Source: Prunella strophiata (taxonomy: Eukaryota > Chordata > Aves > Passeriformes > Prunellidae). Taken from it: 64,000 nt of DNA. The stretch spans positions 88,295,309-88,359,308 of the forward strand of contig JAZBQD010000015.1 of assembly GCA_036583965.1 (NCBI GenBank), given 5' to 3'. The translations under genes and the position numbers were made by a program. Of the stretch, positions 1 to 14,239 are shown in pieces (within the stretch, counting starts at the first letter, position 1; every line of letters begins with the position of its first letter). The notes under the pieces are model-generated. The model was not told where the DNA came from, did no database searches, and worked only from the letters and a program-made list of their open reading frames with translations.

Positions 1-1928
1 TGGCTTTTCACAGAAATTTTGTAGTGATCTGCAGTGAATGTGAACAGAATAAATCCTGCCCCCCCCCACCCCAGAAAGGGTATGGCAAAGCCCCCTCAGG
101 AAGGCTTCTTCACCACTGTTTATGTTGTTAAAATAGGAGTGATGCAAAAAAACTCATCCTTAAGAACATGTTGAAGTATGATTTAATGCCCATATCACTC
201 TGCCAACCCTCTCAGTGTTTTTTCTTTAGCCTTAAAGTTGGGGGGTGGGAAAAGACAGGACAGAGTGAAAAATCTTTATGTAGAGTGTGACACAATAAAC
301 ACTTCATAGTGACTTGTATACACACTGTACTAGTGCAGTTCTTCTGTTCTGGGCATCAGTGAGAGGGCATGTAATTCACAGCACTTTTTTTGGCTTTTAG
401 TAATTCTTTCCTAGAATCAAAAGTGAGTGAGTGCGCAGTCTCAGTTCTGACTCAGTCTCATGCTGTTAGTGATAGTGGCATTTTAACTGATACTGAAGCA
501 AGGACAGAAACTAGCATTTAAGAGGAAGCAAGAATGACAGAAATGCTAAGATGAGGAGAATAAAGAAAAGAAATGCTAAAAGTAGTTCAGAAAAGAACAG
601 TGTGGGGGGAAATAATTTTACACCAGAGCCGTAGAAAGACTACTTGACCACAGACTGAAAATTGGTAAAGCTCCTATTTCTTGTCAGACCAGCTTGATTT
701 TCAGTCTAAGCTGCTGAGTGACAATTTTCCTCTAGTCTGATCCTGTGTCTTTTAATTAACCAGCGTTGTCATCCACATCTTTGAGATTCTGATGGGAGCA
801 GCAGCTCATCTCTCTTGATTTGCTCAACACTCTGCATGCAGAAAGCAGCAGCTGCTGCTGGTGATCCCAGGGCTGATTTGCCTGCATGTTCCACTGGAAA
901 TATTTGCCTAAATGAAGTAAGCTGTGTGAGGAGGCACCTAGTCTAATTGGAGCATTAGGTCTGTGCAGTAGGTGGTTTGCAGGTGGTTTTTTGCTGGTTT
1001 TCTGTCAGCTGGTAATTTATCTGTGACACATATGGGGCTTTGATGGATGTAGGTGGAACGACTGCATGGAAGAGCCATCAGGTGCTGGTACAGTGTGGCT
1101 GTGCTGTGGCTTGCAGTGTTTTCAGAGTGCTTTGCTCCCCTTGGACTCTCACACTTGGAGGAGCAGCTGCCATGGATCTCTGCAGGGGTCCTGGGCAAGG
1201 CCTTGACCTGAGTGGTGCAGACGACTCAGTTGTGCTACCACCACCTTTGCAGCTCCTCATTGGAGTGGTTTCAGCTGTGCTGAGTGGCAACACAAATCAC
1301 AGCTGTCAAAATCACCTCCTAAAATCTAATTTTTGAGAGTCTTCCAACACTTTCAGTGGATAGGTTTAACGAGCATATTCCCATCCTTGCCAGCAGCCCA
1401 CTAGTGAACTGGAATTGCACAAGGTTTCACTGATAGAGTTGTAGCAATGCAGCCCATGGGAGATTATTATCCCCCACTATTATAAGATTATTATTTAGAG
1501 ATTATCATAAACTCATTCTGTGGTGCCCCTTGTGTTAGTCATGCAGGCAGCTTTCCACAGCAGCTGAGGCAACACATGTGTAAGAGACATGTCCTCTCTC
1601 CTTCCTTCCCCACTGAATAGAATGGAGCAGCTCCTGAGATGCTGCAGCTCCTTCAGCCCCAATTTACAGACAGGCTAGCAGTGCCCTTGCCTCTCTTTCT
1701 TCTTTTCCCTCTCATTAATCCAGTGTGGTAGCTGTCAGCTCAACCTGGCTGTGCATCAGAGAGAATACTGTGCTGTTTTGGCAGCAATTTGAACCGAAAG
1801 GAAAGATTTTGCAGGCAGAATTGAACCTTTGGGAGGTGAGCTGAATGATGCTGTCACAGAAGAAGAAAGGCTCCTTTTCCAGTGTAGCTCATGGCTTTTG
1901 CCAGGCAAGAGTAACAATGTGAATTTTC

Positions 1929-1951
1929 ATATATATATATATATATATATA
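1929..1951. repeat. (AT)n microsatellite
   Basis: About 11 uninterrupted AT dinucleotides inside the ATXN1 5'-UTR intron. Confidence 0.95.
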
Positions 1952-4900
1952 GGTATACAACCTGGCAATGTTTCAAAATGCTTGGGTAGGTCTTGCCCCA
2001 GCTAGGAAAGATTTGAATCTAATTAGAAGTCAGAGATAAGAGGAAATGGTATTTCAGCCCATGAGAATTTCCACGATCTCAGAAAAATATTTCTTGGTCT
2101 AACGGGAGGAAAACTTAAAAAGCTGAGATAAAGTGAAAATCAGGTAATAGGTGAAAATGTTTTACAATACAGTATAGCAAAGCCTATAGTCCTGTATTCA
2201 AGCTAGAGGGTGGTTTCATTTTAAGCTACATTTCTGTTGTACTTACAGCATTTTTTAATTACACCTTCATTAAGTGTTTAAAACATTTAGTTTTGGAACC
2301 AGCAAATAGGTTTTAATTTTTTTAATATTACTGGGAAAATATTTACAAAGAAGTTCCAGCAGTTTTTCCCAGCTGTAAATGTATTCAAACATTTTTGCCT
2401 CCAACAGATTCAGGTTTGAAAACAAACCTAATTACCTAATGTAATTCTTCCTTGAAAAATTCCTGCCTTTTTTATTAGACACCATTAGTTCTTACTCAAT
2501 TTTAGCCAAAGGGCAACAGTGACTTGTGTACCTTATTTTGGTTTTAGTTTCACTAATCTTACAGCAGAGTGTTGTCAAGGTTTTTTCTCCTTAGGAGCTG
2601 AATAAATTCTGACCAATTATGTTGTTGTTTTAGTCATCCTGGTTGTATGATCTCATGATCATTCCATATTTTTATAACATGTCCATTGTACCAAAGTGAT
2701 TATCTGTCACTCACTGCAGTAGTTATTTCATGTTTCTAAGAAAATATGTCATTCATCCATAAGCACAAGAACAAAAGGCAGAAGAAACAGCATTTTATTT
2801 CATATTTACTGTAAGGAGTCTGCAAGTCACTAACCACATATGAAAAAGAAACCAAACCAGATTAACAGATGTAAAATCATTACACATTCCGAAGAAACAG
2901 TAGGCAGAGAGAGAAAGTGGTAAGCAGATCAGAAGCTGGAGAATCACTTAGTCCATAACTAAATGGGCTTAAATGAAACCAGGAAAAAATCAGTTTTCCT
3001 TTTTGCTGTAGGAATGGCAATGGCGAGTAACGCTCTTGGGGCTGCAGGGGATGCTGAGGAGCAGTGGGATGCATCACATCTGTACACAGCTATTGCTTCT
3101 GAAACTCTCAAGCCAGACACAGGGTGCCTCCATGATCAGACCTGCCTGTCATGTCAATGTTCCCTCTTTGTCTTGGCTGGAGTGGATGCCTTGGTGAGAT
3201 GAGGCAGTGTTTTGCAAGGGAACTCCCTCAGGAGCTGTCCTTTCCCAAGAAAGCTTCCCCATTGGGTTCTGCTTTGCAATGGGAGGCTCTGCACCTGTTT
3301 TAACTATTTTCTTCTCTGGGAGAGCAGCACTTAAATTCTGGCTTGAAGAAGAACACACAAAGGTTTTGAGCACTCAGATCCCAGGCTGAATCTCTCTCTT
3401 TCCCCTAATTTAGTTGGAGTGCTTCTGAGAGATCCTTAACTGATGTGGAGCCTGAAATCTGGTTATTAGCAAGGTATCCTTGGATAGAGTAGAAGGTTTT
3501 CAGACTAGATCTTGCCTTAGCCCCAGCCAGGGGGTAGCACTTCAGAGCCCTGCAGGCAGTACCCATTGAAGCTCCTTGGCAAATCTCGGTGGGACGTGTC
3601 TGTTGCCACAAAAGGGCTAACACAGGTTTGCTGGGCCCTGTGGAAAGGCTGTAGTTGGTAGGAGAGCTCTGTCAGTAGAGGACACACAGTTCTGAGCTGG
3701 ATTTGCTGGCATGGGTCTAAGGAGTGCCAGTAAAATCTGGAACTGCACCGTCATTTATTTGTGTATGAACGGAGCTGTACAGCAAGTTTGTACCAGACAT
3801 GTATAATGTGATATCATGAATTTTAAAGGTCAACGTAGCGGCTCATTAGCGTTTAAAATAAAACTTTGGAAGGGTGAATTTCTGTGCTTAGAAAGTTGTG
3901 GAGTCTCCCTTTGTAGCTGAGTTGCAAGATAATGGACTTCAAATGAACCACTAACTTCTGATTGCCTTTGACCCACTTTCTAGTTCAGACCAGTGGATAG
4001 AGCTAAAGTCACCAGCTTTGATGGAGAAGGGAATCAACATTTCTCTTTCAGGCTTTGTTTGTATAAATAGGCAGCTGCTTGAGTATGCTGAAGTGTGAGG
4101 AATGTGAGCAGAGAAACAGCAAAAGTGAGTGGAAATCTCTAAGAAATACCACTAATACATTGGACTGCAGTTCAGCATTTTGTTAAGGGCATCATTTGTA
4201 TTTATTCTGTCAACACAGGGCGGATGAATGGAGCTACAATAAATGATACAGACAATTTGAATTTTTCAGTGTGCTTGAGACATGATTCTGTTTCTCCAGC
4301 AAAAAAGATGATGTTTTTCTGCCGTTTCAGGGATTAGGTAAATCCCCATGAGTGATGACAACAGACAGAACTAGGGCTTGCAGAAGTACAGAATGGAAAA
4401 TATACTTGACACTTGTGAGAAGTGAACTCTGAGCTGGTAGTGTGGTTAGACACGCAAGCCTCATTTCACAGTGCTGAAATATTGCCTTCTCATTCTCCTA
4501 TCTTGAATCATGAAACCTTACACTCTTCTAATGATTCTTTCAGAGGGAGCAGTGAAATTATTCATACAAAGAACCAGAATTGCTCAAACCACATCCCTTT
4601 TATTTATCTAGACCAAACTACAACTTCTGCCAAAGTTTGGATCATTTGGGATAAAATTCTCAGTGTTCCCAGGCTGGTTTTCTTCTCCTGCTCCTTTATG
4701 TTCCTGACCTTCTTCTGATAGCCTGCTTTAAAACTGGTGTCAGAAATCACACCTTGCTGGGTGCTCCCATGTATGGAGCATGATGCATGGAGGAGAGGCT
4801 CAGGAGGAGGAATTTCAGGTGATTTGATGCCCTGATGCCAGGAAAGGAGGTGACTGCAGTGGAGAAGGCTTGAGCAGCTGTTCAAGCAGGACAGGAGAAG

Positions 4901-6971
4901 TTAGGCCTGGGCAAAGGAGGAAGGGTTGTACTGTGTCTTGAATGTGTCTTGAATTGTGTCAGGGCTGCAAGAGAAGGGAGGTGAAGTGAAAAGAAGGAGC
5001 CTCCAAGCTTTGGACCCCACTGGGAGAAGGATGAGAGATGGGGGCAAAGGTAAGGAAAGAGCCACAGTGCTTAAGAGCTTAGATAATTGACAGGCCCTTG
5101 GCCCAAGACTGAACTTGCAGTGAAGGAGGCTGACTTCAGGGTAGAGTACTTTGAGACTGCTTGGCTGGTGTCCTGCACACTCTGGAGTGCAGGAGGCCAA
5201 GGACTAAGAAGCAGGTTGCCTTCAGACACCTTTGCATCTTTCTCCTTTTTAATTCTATTTATACAGTAAAAGCATGCTGAGTAGTTTTTCTCTTACAGTC
5301 AGCAAATCCATGGTGCTGTCACGTTGCAAAGTGATGTTCAGCCATACCTCACTGCTCACTTGCCAGTGAGCTGCAATGTGTAAATCTCACTTGTAGCCCT
5401 GGGACATGTCAGCAGCTGGTTCCTCAGAAGCTGTGTGTTTGCTTGTCTGTTAGTTACTTGGGTGTTCTTCAGCATCATCCACCTACAGAGAGCTTCAGGA
5501 AGGGATCCTTGAGTTAACCATGTGCTTCTGTGCTATGGAGTCAGGATCAGAGTAACAGGTTTTGGTTTGGGGTCTTTTAAATGCTTTTGCTAAGTGCATC
5601 TGAACTGCAGATGCACTTTAGCTAAGTCTTGCCCTTACATTAATAACCCTTTTTGAAAATATTTGTTTAATTTGCCATTTGTATAATGGTTTGTGGTGGT
5701 GGCCATAGAAGATTTCAGGTTTGGTTTTTTTTTGTCTGAAGAGAAATAGTGACTTTTAGGCTATTTGCAGAAGATGCACTTGAAGTTCCAACAGAAAATA
5801 TTTGTGCTCTCCATGATAACAGAGCATGGAGGTTTATAACACTGGGGGAAGGTGGGGAGTGTAGCTGCATTTGAGCCATGTCAGGCAGGTCTGTGGCTGA
5901 AGATTTGCACCAGGATATATCGTTTTCATTATATAACCATAAACACTATTTTGAAAAAGTCCAAACTGCTTTATATTTCCCAGTTACTTTTATGGACTTG
6001 CTCAGAGTAATCTGCCATCTGGCATTTTTTTCACACAGGGCAGAATGAGGTAAGGGGGGAGAGATGCTGACTGCTTCCATGCTGCTGCTCAGCTTCCGCT
6101 GAGGGAAATGTAACACCTTTCCCCTTTCCTGAGTGTCCAGCCTGGCTCCTTGTGTGAAGCTCTTCACAGTAAAGTCAGAGCTGACTCTCAAGGCCTGCTT
6201 TTTGGAATAGTTATGAAGCAGCTTTCTTGTAGTGTGTTGAAAAAAAAAATGCAGTGAAAGTCATTCTGGTGACAGCTAGAGGGAAGTAATAACGTTCTTT
6301 GCAGACTTACATGCAAAGAGTAAGAAAAATAAGTGCAAGAACTGTACAAGGAAGGGGGCTGTATCCAATGCTTGAGTGCTGGATGCCTGTAGGAAGTCTT
6401 ACACTTATAAATATGGGGGTCAAACAGACTTCCATTACCAATTGCTTTTAACATTAGCTGAGTGATGTTTCCCTTCTTTTTTTTTTTTTTTTTTTTTTAC
6501 CCTATTTCTGTTCTGCTTTGCTCCCTTCTGTCTGGACTAAGCTATGCAACATATGTGGTAAGTGAAGAAGAAAGGGGGGGAGCAACCTTGCAGCAAAATG
6601 AGTTGTGTCGATCGTGCCACAATTCCTTTTTTTCCCCCCCTAAATAATCAAATTGCTTAATTAGTCATTGCTCTGGATTGCTCTGGGGAAGTTCTCTACT
6701 CAGCTTCCTGCTGGCTGCACCGACTTACAGAGCTGCTCTCGTTTCCGCGGTCTCCAGCGCCAGCGTCTGACCTCAGCACAGCTCCCAAGCCCTTCGTGCT
6801 CCTGGGGAGGCCTGTGGCAAAGATGTGTTTGTGCCTGGGCTGCGTGCAAAGCTAAAGCCCTGTTCAGAGCTTGAGGAATGTTAGATTATCCTTCTTCTTC
6901 CAGCCCCAGTGGCTGATGTGAGCATGCTCCATGCATGCATGGCACTGGCTATTTGCCAGCTTTAGAGTAAT

Positions 6972-7014
6972 TTTTTTTTTTTTTTTGAATGAGTGAGTGA
7001 ATGAATGAATGAAT
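6972..7014. repeat. Poly-T followed by (GAAT)n microsatellite
   Basis: A run of 15 T is followed by about seven copies of GAAT/GAGT. It immediately precedes the unique, possibly conserved segment at 7017-7265. Confidence 0.9.
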
Positions 7015-7016
7015 AC

Positions 7017-7265
7017 CTGATTAAGTTAATGAAGCTGAGCCAATGGTGGGAGGGAGCGACTTGGCTGCTGCCTGCTCGCAGAGATCTGGCAGCACATTAG
7101 ACTTGCATAACGCTTTATAGCTCCATGCTGCGCTCCATATGAGCCACAGGAGAGGGCTGCAATAATTACTCGGCTCTCCGATTGAAAGCAGCTGCAGGTA
7201 GCTAGTCATCCTCCTGGCCATTTCCCTGGTGTCGGGAGTCCCTTGTCCTGCGCCGTGGATTTCCA
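7017..7265. promoter_or_regulatory. Candidate intronic conserved element / enhancer
   Basis: This non-repetitive stretch mixes short AT-rich homeodomain-like cores (TAATTA-type, near AATAATTACT) with GC-rich blocks, a CCAAT at about 7040 and E-box-like CAGCTG at about 7190. That texture resembles conserved noncoding elements in vertebrate developmental gene introns. I have no alignment. The call is pattern recognition only and needs cross-species comparison. Confidence 0.25.
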
Positions 7266-10086
7266 GGGGCACATGGGTAAGGTGCTTTCACAGGAGTGCT
7301 CGCAGCGGTGAGAAAGCATGTTCGTGGCTCAGTGACTTTTACAAAAGATCCATTCAGGTTTCTAAGCTGTGATTCACTGGACCCACAGGTTCCATGCAGG
7401 AATGTTTTCAGTTCCTGAGTTCAAAACTTGTATATAAATAACCTTGATGGGAGCTGTGTGATTTTTTGCTTTCTTGTTCTTTCTTCACCTGGCTGGGAAA
7501 AATAGAGCAAAAGGTTTTCTTATATCTTTTTTTTTTTTTTTGTAAGAAAAGTAATTTTTAAATCCTCAGAGTTCTTTTTGATTGTTGTTTAAGGCAAGTT
7601 CTTTCTGGCAGCCCCGATGGTACATACCTTTGTTTCTCACATACTTAAATTAAGAGAAGAGTACTGGCACTGCGTGTTAGCACACCGCCTTCATTTGTCA
7701 ACGTTCCCTGCTTGAGAGCAATGATGATGATTTGCATTCTTAGTTGGAACGGGTGGGTTTTTTAATTGCAGCTGAAGCTTGTGACTGTGGAACTGGCTAT
7801 GTTTGTATAAGCCTGCATTATTTCATTTTCTTTTGATTGTTCTCTGTGTTGCCTAATCAGAACAGTTGGGGCAATCTTGGCCTCGCCATGCTGGCCTCAG
7901 TCAAGTGACACTGGTGATGGATTTGGGCTCTGTGCCCATTTTATCTGCTTGCTCCCCGTTAAGCAGGAGGGAGGCTCCCGACTCACTGAATCAGGGAGAG
8001 TAGCTAGTCACTTGGTTTTGTGGACTGCAAGGCCTGGGGAGGCATTCCAGAGAGAGAAAAGGTGCAGAAGAGTTGATCTGGCTTTCTTCTTGCTCGTGTG
8101 TATTCCTACATGCAGTGACCCCTGTGACACTGCCTGTGCTGAGATGGTCAGCGTGAGGGTCTGTGCAGGATGAGTGGGTGGTGCTGCAGGCCATACCTAA
8201 ATGTAGCTGACTGGAATGAAGAAGAAAAAAAAGAGTTAGAGAAAACAAAGTTGTCTGAGGAGGATGTTTAACTCGTTCTCTGTCTGCAGCACTGGGGTAC
8301 GTGCTGTGTGCCTCGAGACCAGCATGAGCTGCTGGCTTTTCTGTTTGTTCAGTAGTGATGGTCAGTCATCCTGATTTGGGAGGGCACCAAGTGTGTGCTG
8401 AGCCAGTGAGCAAGGGCTGGTGCAAAATGGCTTCAAGTTAAAGCTTTGCTGAATGAAGTCTGGGAGAAGACAAGGTGTTGGAATCCATTTCAAGGGGAAT
8501 TTAACATCAGTTCATGTTTCACACTTTACAGATGGACTAATTATAGTCTAATTTGCTGGCACGTGGAATCTACCAGAGAAGCAGTCTGCAGGGAAGACTT
8601 CCAAGGAAAGGCACTGAGCATGCAGATGACCTTTCCAAATCTTCCCCTAAAGCCGTGCTCTCACACTGTCCCCTTATCAGCCAGGCTTAAAGGCACACTC
8701 CTCCCCGTGAGCGCCTGTGCTTATCTGTAAAATGGCTGCTCCGAGCTGGCTGCTGCTTGCTGGTGTTCCTGGCTGGATCTTCAAAGGGGTGAAACGCCCC
8801 CGGTTTCTGCAATTTTTCGTGGGGGTCTCATTCAAGTCTCCTGGCAGCGAAGCCAGGCGTCTCTCTTAATTTGTGTTGCAGAAGATGGAGAGAATGTTAG
8901 CGAGCATTTTCAGACACATGGAAGGAGACCTGTGTGACATATCTGCAGTACAAATGTGTTCATACAGGCATGACAGTTTCTGTCACAAGTTAAAATGAGT
9001 GGCGAGTGGGTGTTGCTACGTTTATAGTCACTCATGTGAAATTTTCAATGGAAAATTGTGTAGGCAGCTCCCATTGTAGCCACATTGTAGGCACATTTTA
9101 GATAAATGAAAAACATCAACAAAGTAATTTTTGTATTAGACTTGTTTATAAATGAACTCTATTCACTCATTTAATCTGCAGAAGCGTCTCTAGGGGATGG
9201 GTGTGAGAGTAGAGGGTGTCACTGAGCACTGTCAGATGTCCTGCTCTGGCAGCAGTTGCTGCAAGGCCAGAGATAAAAGATGCTGCCTTGGCCACTTGTG
9301 GAGTGACATAGGTGGGATCCCCCCTTCTGTCCTGGTGTTGGTGGGGTTGAAAGAGCACTTTAATTTACATGGTTTGCTCCATGGCTGCCACCACAGGCTC
9401 TGGGCATGTGTGTAGTGGAATGCTGACTTCCCGAGCATCTTGGGTTGGTGGTCCTCATGTCCTGGCACAGCTGACTCTGAGGCTTGGGGAGCAGGGCTTT
9501 GGAGGGGTTTGGCAGGCCTCTGTCAGGCTGTAAAGGCTTCAGTAAGTGTGGTAAATCATGGTGGTAAACCATCAAGCTGCTGGAGTGAGCTCCAGCCATG
9601 TGGGACTATGCAGCTGGCAGTCAGCCTGAGCTGAGACCCCAGGCCTGAGCAGCCCTGGAACTTTCCTTTGTGGCTGCAGATGGAGCTGCTTCTCGTAGGG
9701 TCAGCTGAGGTGCACTTTCTGCTGAGCAGCTGAGAGAGAAAGCTTCAAATCAAGCTGTGCATACTCAAATGGCTTTGCTCCAGGGCTCAGACCCTCACTT
9801 AGCATTTACACCCTTTCCCTTCCTCCATAGAGACAGAATGCTCTGGAATCCAGCATTTCACCCTCAGAAAAACTTCACTGTAATCCACACTATCAGCTCA
9901 TGCAGTTTTATCTGTGGATATCTGATGCTATTTCACAAAACTCTGTTTCCTGGTGTCAAATGATGAGAGAGGAAATTCCACTTTTAGCCAAACTAATAAG
10001 TTTCTGATCTTGTAGGCTGCAGGGAAAAGCTAGAGACCTTAAGCCTGAAAGAAGGCCTCACACAGCAGAGGGGCAAGTTAAAAGAA

Positions 10087-10087
<1 letters not shown>

Positions 10088-10125
<38 letters not shown>
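10088..10125. repeat. (TAA)n microsatellite
   Basis: About 12.7 uninterrupted TAA units in the ATXN1 5'-UTR intron. Confidence 0.95.
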
Positions 10126-10126
<1 letters not shown>

Positions 10127-11439
10127 CCTTCACCTTTATAATTTTAATAAATCTTTTATTAGTGAATCAGTATCCTGTGTTTCAGAGGCAAGAAGCTGGG
10201 CCTGACTCCTGACATCTGAGAGCCCAGGTTTGGCATTGCAAGGGGGGCAGTTCTGTGCCAGGGAGCGAGGCTGCTGCCGTGGGGTGGGCTGGGAGGGTGG
10301 CAGGATGGAGGAGTGTGGAGGACACAGCCCTCCAGTGTCAGCCCTGACATGGGGTCAGCTTGAGGCTCTTGGAAGAAATGCTTCCTTGCTTCCAGCCTCC
10401 GTGGCATCTTGTACTGCGTGCTCTAGTACCACCTCTCTACAAAGCATGCTGGAAGAGGAGGCATCACCTTTGCTGAATTTTTTTTCTGCATAAACAAAGG
10501 ATGTAGGCAGCTGTGAATCCGTTTAAATCACCCGTAGTACTCACAGTCCTGCAAGGCTTATGTGTAGCTCAACCACTGTGTGTGTGTGCCCAGAAAGGAC
10601 AGAAAGGTCTGCTGCACACCCAGAGCACGGAGGGACTTCTACAGATGCTGAAATAAGGGCATCTCTCCTGCTGCAGAATGAAGCACCCAGCTGATCTGAT
10701 GGCAAAAATCTGCAAACTTCTGAAAGTTAATCCCAACTCTTCATTCAGCAGTTAGCTTAACTAAAACCAATGATAATTTTAGCACCATGCTCCTGTGCAG
10801 TTCACCAGCAGCTATCAGGCATAATAATGTGTTATTAACTAAGCACAGTCTAACCATAGTAGCTCAGGAGGCGTGTGCCCTACTTAGGACATGCACATCT
10901 CTCCTTATCCTCAGAATTCAGGATAAGTAGCAGAAACAGACAGCCAGTGGAGTAGCTTTCTAATAATCAGTTTGCATCACCTGTGCTCATGAATGGCTGT
11001 CCTGGGACTCCATCATCTGTCCATCCTTTTGGGAATACTTATTACACTGTTTTTTCTTCCTAAACATTCCTCTCTCAACTCTGGTACCTACATACTTCCA
11101 TTAAATTAATGGAAATGTTGAGTCTTTAGGCATCTCACATCTGGTGATGTGCTCGCTGAGGTTTGCTCATATCACTTGCTTTTTGTCGTGTGTGGGGTCT
11201 GTCTGATCTGCCTGGGGAGAGGAAGGACGTGCGGAACCGCTGCTCACTGTGCCAGAACCTGTAGCAATCTGCTGTGGCAGATTCCCAGAAGTGTTACAAG
11301 AGCTAACACTTCACTGGACAATCTGTCTTGTGGATGCAGTGTTGATCAGGAATCCTTTCATTCTGGGAGGAGAATTTCAAATTTTATCAGAGGTTTTCAT
11401 GTTCCTTATTAATGGATCTCTGCAGTTGGTGCTCCCGGG

Positions 11440-11560
11440 AATTCTGCCAGGGAGCTGTGAAATTGGTCGGGTTGGACAATAAACTCCTATAGCTATTGTT
11501 GGCCTGCGCTGAGCTGCACATGGCAGGGCTAATGGAATCTGTAGCAGTTACAACCATGGA
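11440..11560. promoter_or_regulatory. Candidate element with facing SOX-type sites
   Basis: ACAAT at 11476-11480 faces ATTGT at 11495-11499 with 14 nt between them, a symmetric arrangement of SOX-family core sites (core ACAAT/ATTGT). The surrounding sequence is unique and lies just upstream of the CpG-dense patch at 11570-11970. Such short cores occur by chance, so the function is speculative. Confidence 0.22.
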
Positions 11561-11569
11561 TATGTAGCT

Positions 11570-11970
11570 GGCAGCGGGCAGGCTGGAGAGCGGGGGGAGA
11601 AAGCTGGCGTACGGATCTGAGAGCCGGAATGCAGCTGCGGAGCCCTCTGCTGTGTGTCTGTCTTCTCGTCTCTCTGAATCTGATCCTGCAGGATGCCAGC
11701 CTCCTTGGAGGGGAGGGGAGAGGTGGGACGAAGTGCCTCCCCTTCTCACTCATTCCCAGCGCTGCCGAAATTACTCACTCGTGATAGGACGGGCGGGTGA
11801 TTTGAGGCGGGAGCATCGGACTGCGCTGCTGCATCTGCCCGGTAACACCCCAGACAGAAAGAGCCGCGTATCAGGCTCTGCTCTGCGAATGTTGCATTAA
11901 CATCTGCGTGCCAGGCAGGGCCACAGTGTCTGAACGAGGAGAGACACAGTTTTTCTAGTGCGCGGATAAA
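11570..11970. promoter_or_regulatory. CpG-dense patch, possible alternative promoter or noncoding first exon
   Basis: CpG dinucleotides are frequent here (for example the segments around 11580-11640, 11755-11835 and 11860-11970) while flanking intron sequence has very few. This resembles a small intronic CpG island. No TATA box or initiator stands out. It may mark an alternative ATXN1 transcription start or an enhancer, or be only a GC-rich patch. Confidence 0.3.
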
Positions 11971-13020
11971 TGTGAGAGTTTGCTGGTCATACCTGGAGCT
12001 GGAAAAGTGGAAGTTGAAAAGTCATAGTGCTCTGTGTGTTTCTGCGATCAAAGGAGCCTTTTGACAATAAGTGAGTGGTTTAATTGAATATCCCTGAAGC
12101 TGGAAGCTGACGACTGCCCCCCCTTGGGTGTTTGCTTCTTGCACCAGTCCTTCCTCCTGTTGGCACATGATGGTGTGAGCTTGCTGGCAAGCAGCAGAAA
12201 GGTCAGGGACCAGAGGAGGGTGGAGGGACCAGATTTTTGAAGGAGGTTTAGAGACCCAAAAAAGGATGTTAGCTGCACCATGGGACAGAGAAAGTGCTTG
12301 ATTTCTCAAGGCAGTGAAAGTCCCACTGTTTGCATAGCCAGGTGCTGCTGTGTTTTGTGGTTCTGGCCCCAAGCTTCTCTGCACCCCAAGGCTCAGTCCT
12401 GGGTGGTGGGACACAGCATGTCACTGTGCTTGGACACTTGCATTGCTGGTTTTACCTTTGCTGCAGTGAACTCCAGATAAATAAAGGAGGTCAGCATCTG
12501 AAGCTATAACCCAATATCCTCTGCTGTGGTTTAAATTTATTAGATCAAATAAGTAGAAAAATGTTGTTTTGGGAAACATAGTGAGATTTAAAATGCCTTG
12601 CAAAGAGACGCTGGAGTTTTGCATGAAAATGCACATCCCGAGCTCCAGTGAGCAATCCCTCTGGGACCAGAGCAAGCCCAGATGGTGACTCCTCCAAGTG
12701 ATTATTTCTCTGCCTTAAGCCTTTCCAGGAATTTGAGTGTGGGCAGACTGCCAGTGGACACTGGCTGTCCAGACAGTTTAGCAATGTTCCATGTGTACTC
12801 ACTGCCAGAGATACCAAAGTCCAGCTGCTCTCCCTGATCTCTTTGTCCCTTTTACCTTCCCAGCCATAATTACACATGCCTGCACGCACGCACGCACTTG
12901 TGACACACACAGGAGCAAAGAATCACCTGGTGTTTCCTGCTCGTTTGCATATCTACAAACCATGACTGACAGCTCTAAAGTTAAAGGAAAGCTCCAGAGT
13001 TGGAAAAATGTCTTGAATCA

Positions 13021-13037
13021 AAAAAAAAAAAAAAAAA
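13021..13037. repeat. Poly-A run
   Basis: About 17 A in the intron. It has no evident retroposed gene body upstream. Confidence 0.9.
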
Positions 13038-14239
13038 GCATGCAAATAACAAACCCTGTGGCACACACCACAGAAGGCAGGCGTTCATCTTTCTAGGACA
13101 GCCAGCAAAAAACTGTTTAACCAGGTCTTGTACCTCTTGCCTTCGAGACACTCTTGTTTCGGTTGTCTCCCTTTTGTTGCTTCCCAAGCAAAATCAGTCC
13201 TGGCTTATCTTTACTGTTGCTGGAACTTGAATAATGCTGAAAAGTTACTGTTTTACTTTTAGATCTTGAAGTTGAAGTAGGCTGTTTTATGCTGCATATT
13301 TCCATGTTTTGCAAATCCAGTCCTATGTCTGTTAAGAGCTCAAAGTCTCCCTGTGAAGTGCCTGGGCTTGAAAAAGTGGGGCAGTATTCACTGCTCTATG
13401 GCTGTCTTATCCCTTGTCTCCATTAAATTTATTAATTTCTCCTGGGTTCTCCAGATTTTTAGGCACCTTTTGTTACTGGTAAAGATGAAGTCAGCCATCT
13501 GAAAGACTTACACCAAAAAAACCAAAATGCACGACCCAAAAGAGTTAGTACTTGGTATTTTTGAATGATGTTAGCTTTGACATTGGAGGCCGCCCAAACC
13601 TCAGTGGTTCAGTGCTATTTAGCAGAATAAAATCTTTGCTTCAGCTCCTGCATAATGAAACTTCACCCCATTTCATAGAGCTTCATAGTACTACTTTTGG
13701 TGCAGAGAAGCTGAACCCAGATGCCTCGAACTTTTGGAACCACTGGTTTTGGGGAGCCTGGTTTACCCATCACAGCAAAAGAGCCTGTCCCTATTCAGTC
13801 CCAAGTACAAGCTCCCTGCTCTGTTGCAGGCAGAGAAGCCAGCCCTCTGCCTCTGCTCCCAGCTTTTCCACATGGGAGCATATTTAAATTCTGGATATGT
13901 AGCTCATGTTCCAGAAGAGATTGGAGGATGGTCCAAGCCCAGCACAAGCTCCCCATGGCAAGGGGAGCAGGATGAGCACCCCATGCTGAGGATGGCCCCC
14001 CTGGGCAGCTGCCTGGGCCAGGATCTGCTGACTTACCTACCCCAGCCGACTGCCTGGGGCAGAAGGCTACAGAGAGCTAAAGTTAACCAAGGATGACTGC
14101 GCAAATGTGAGCTCGGCAGTTTTATTTTTAGTCGAACTTAAAAAGAAAAATCTGTAAGTCATGTGTAATATAATAATTTTAGCTGTTGCCAAGACACGCT
14201 GAGCAACTGTTAGGAGGAGGGGAAGGCCTGTGCTGATCT

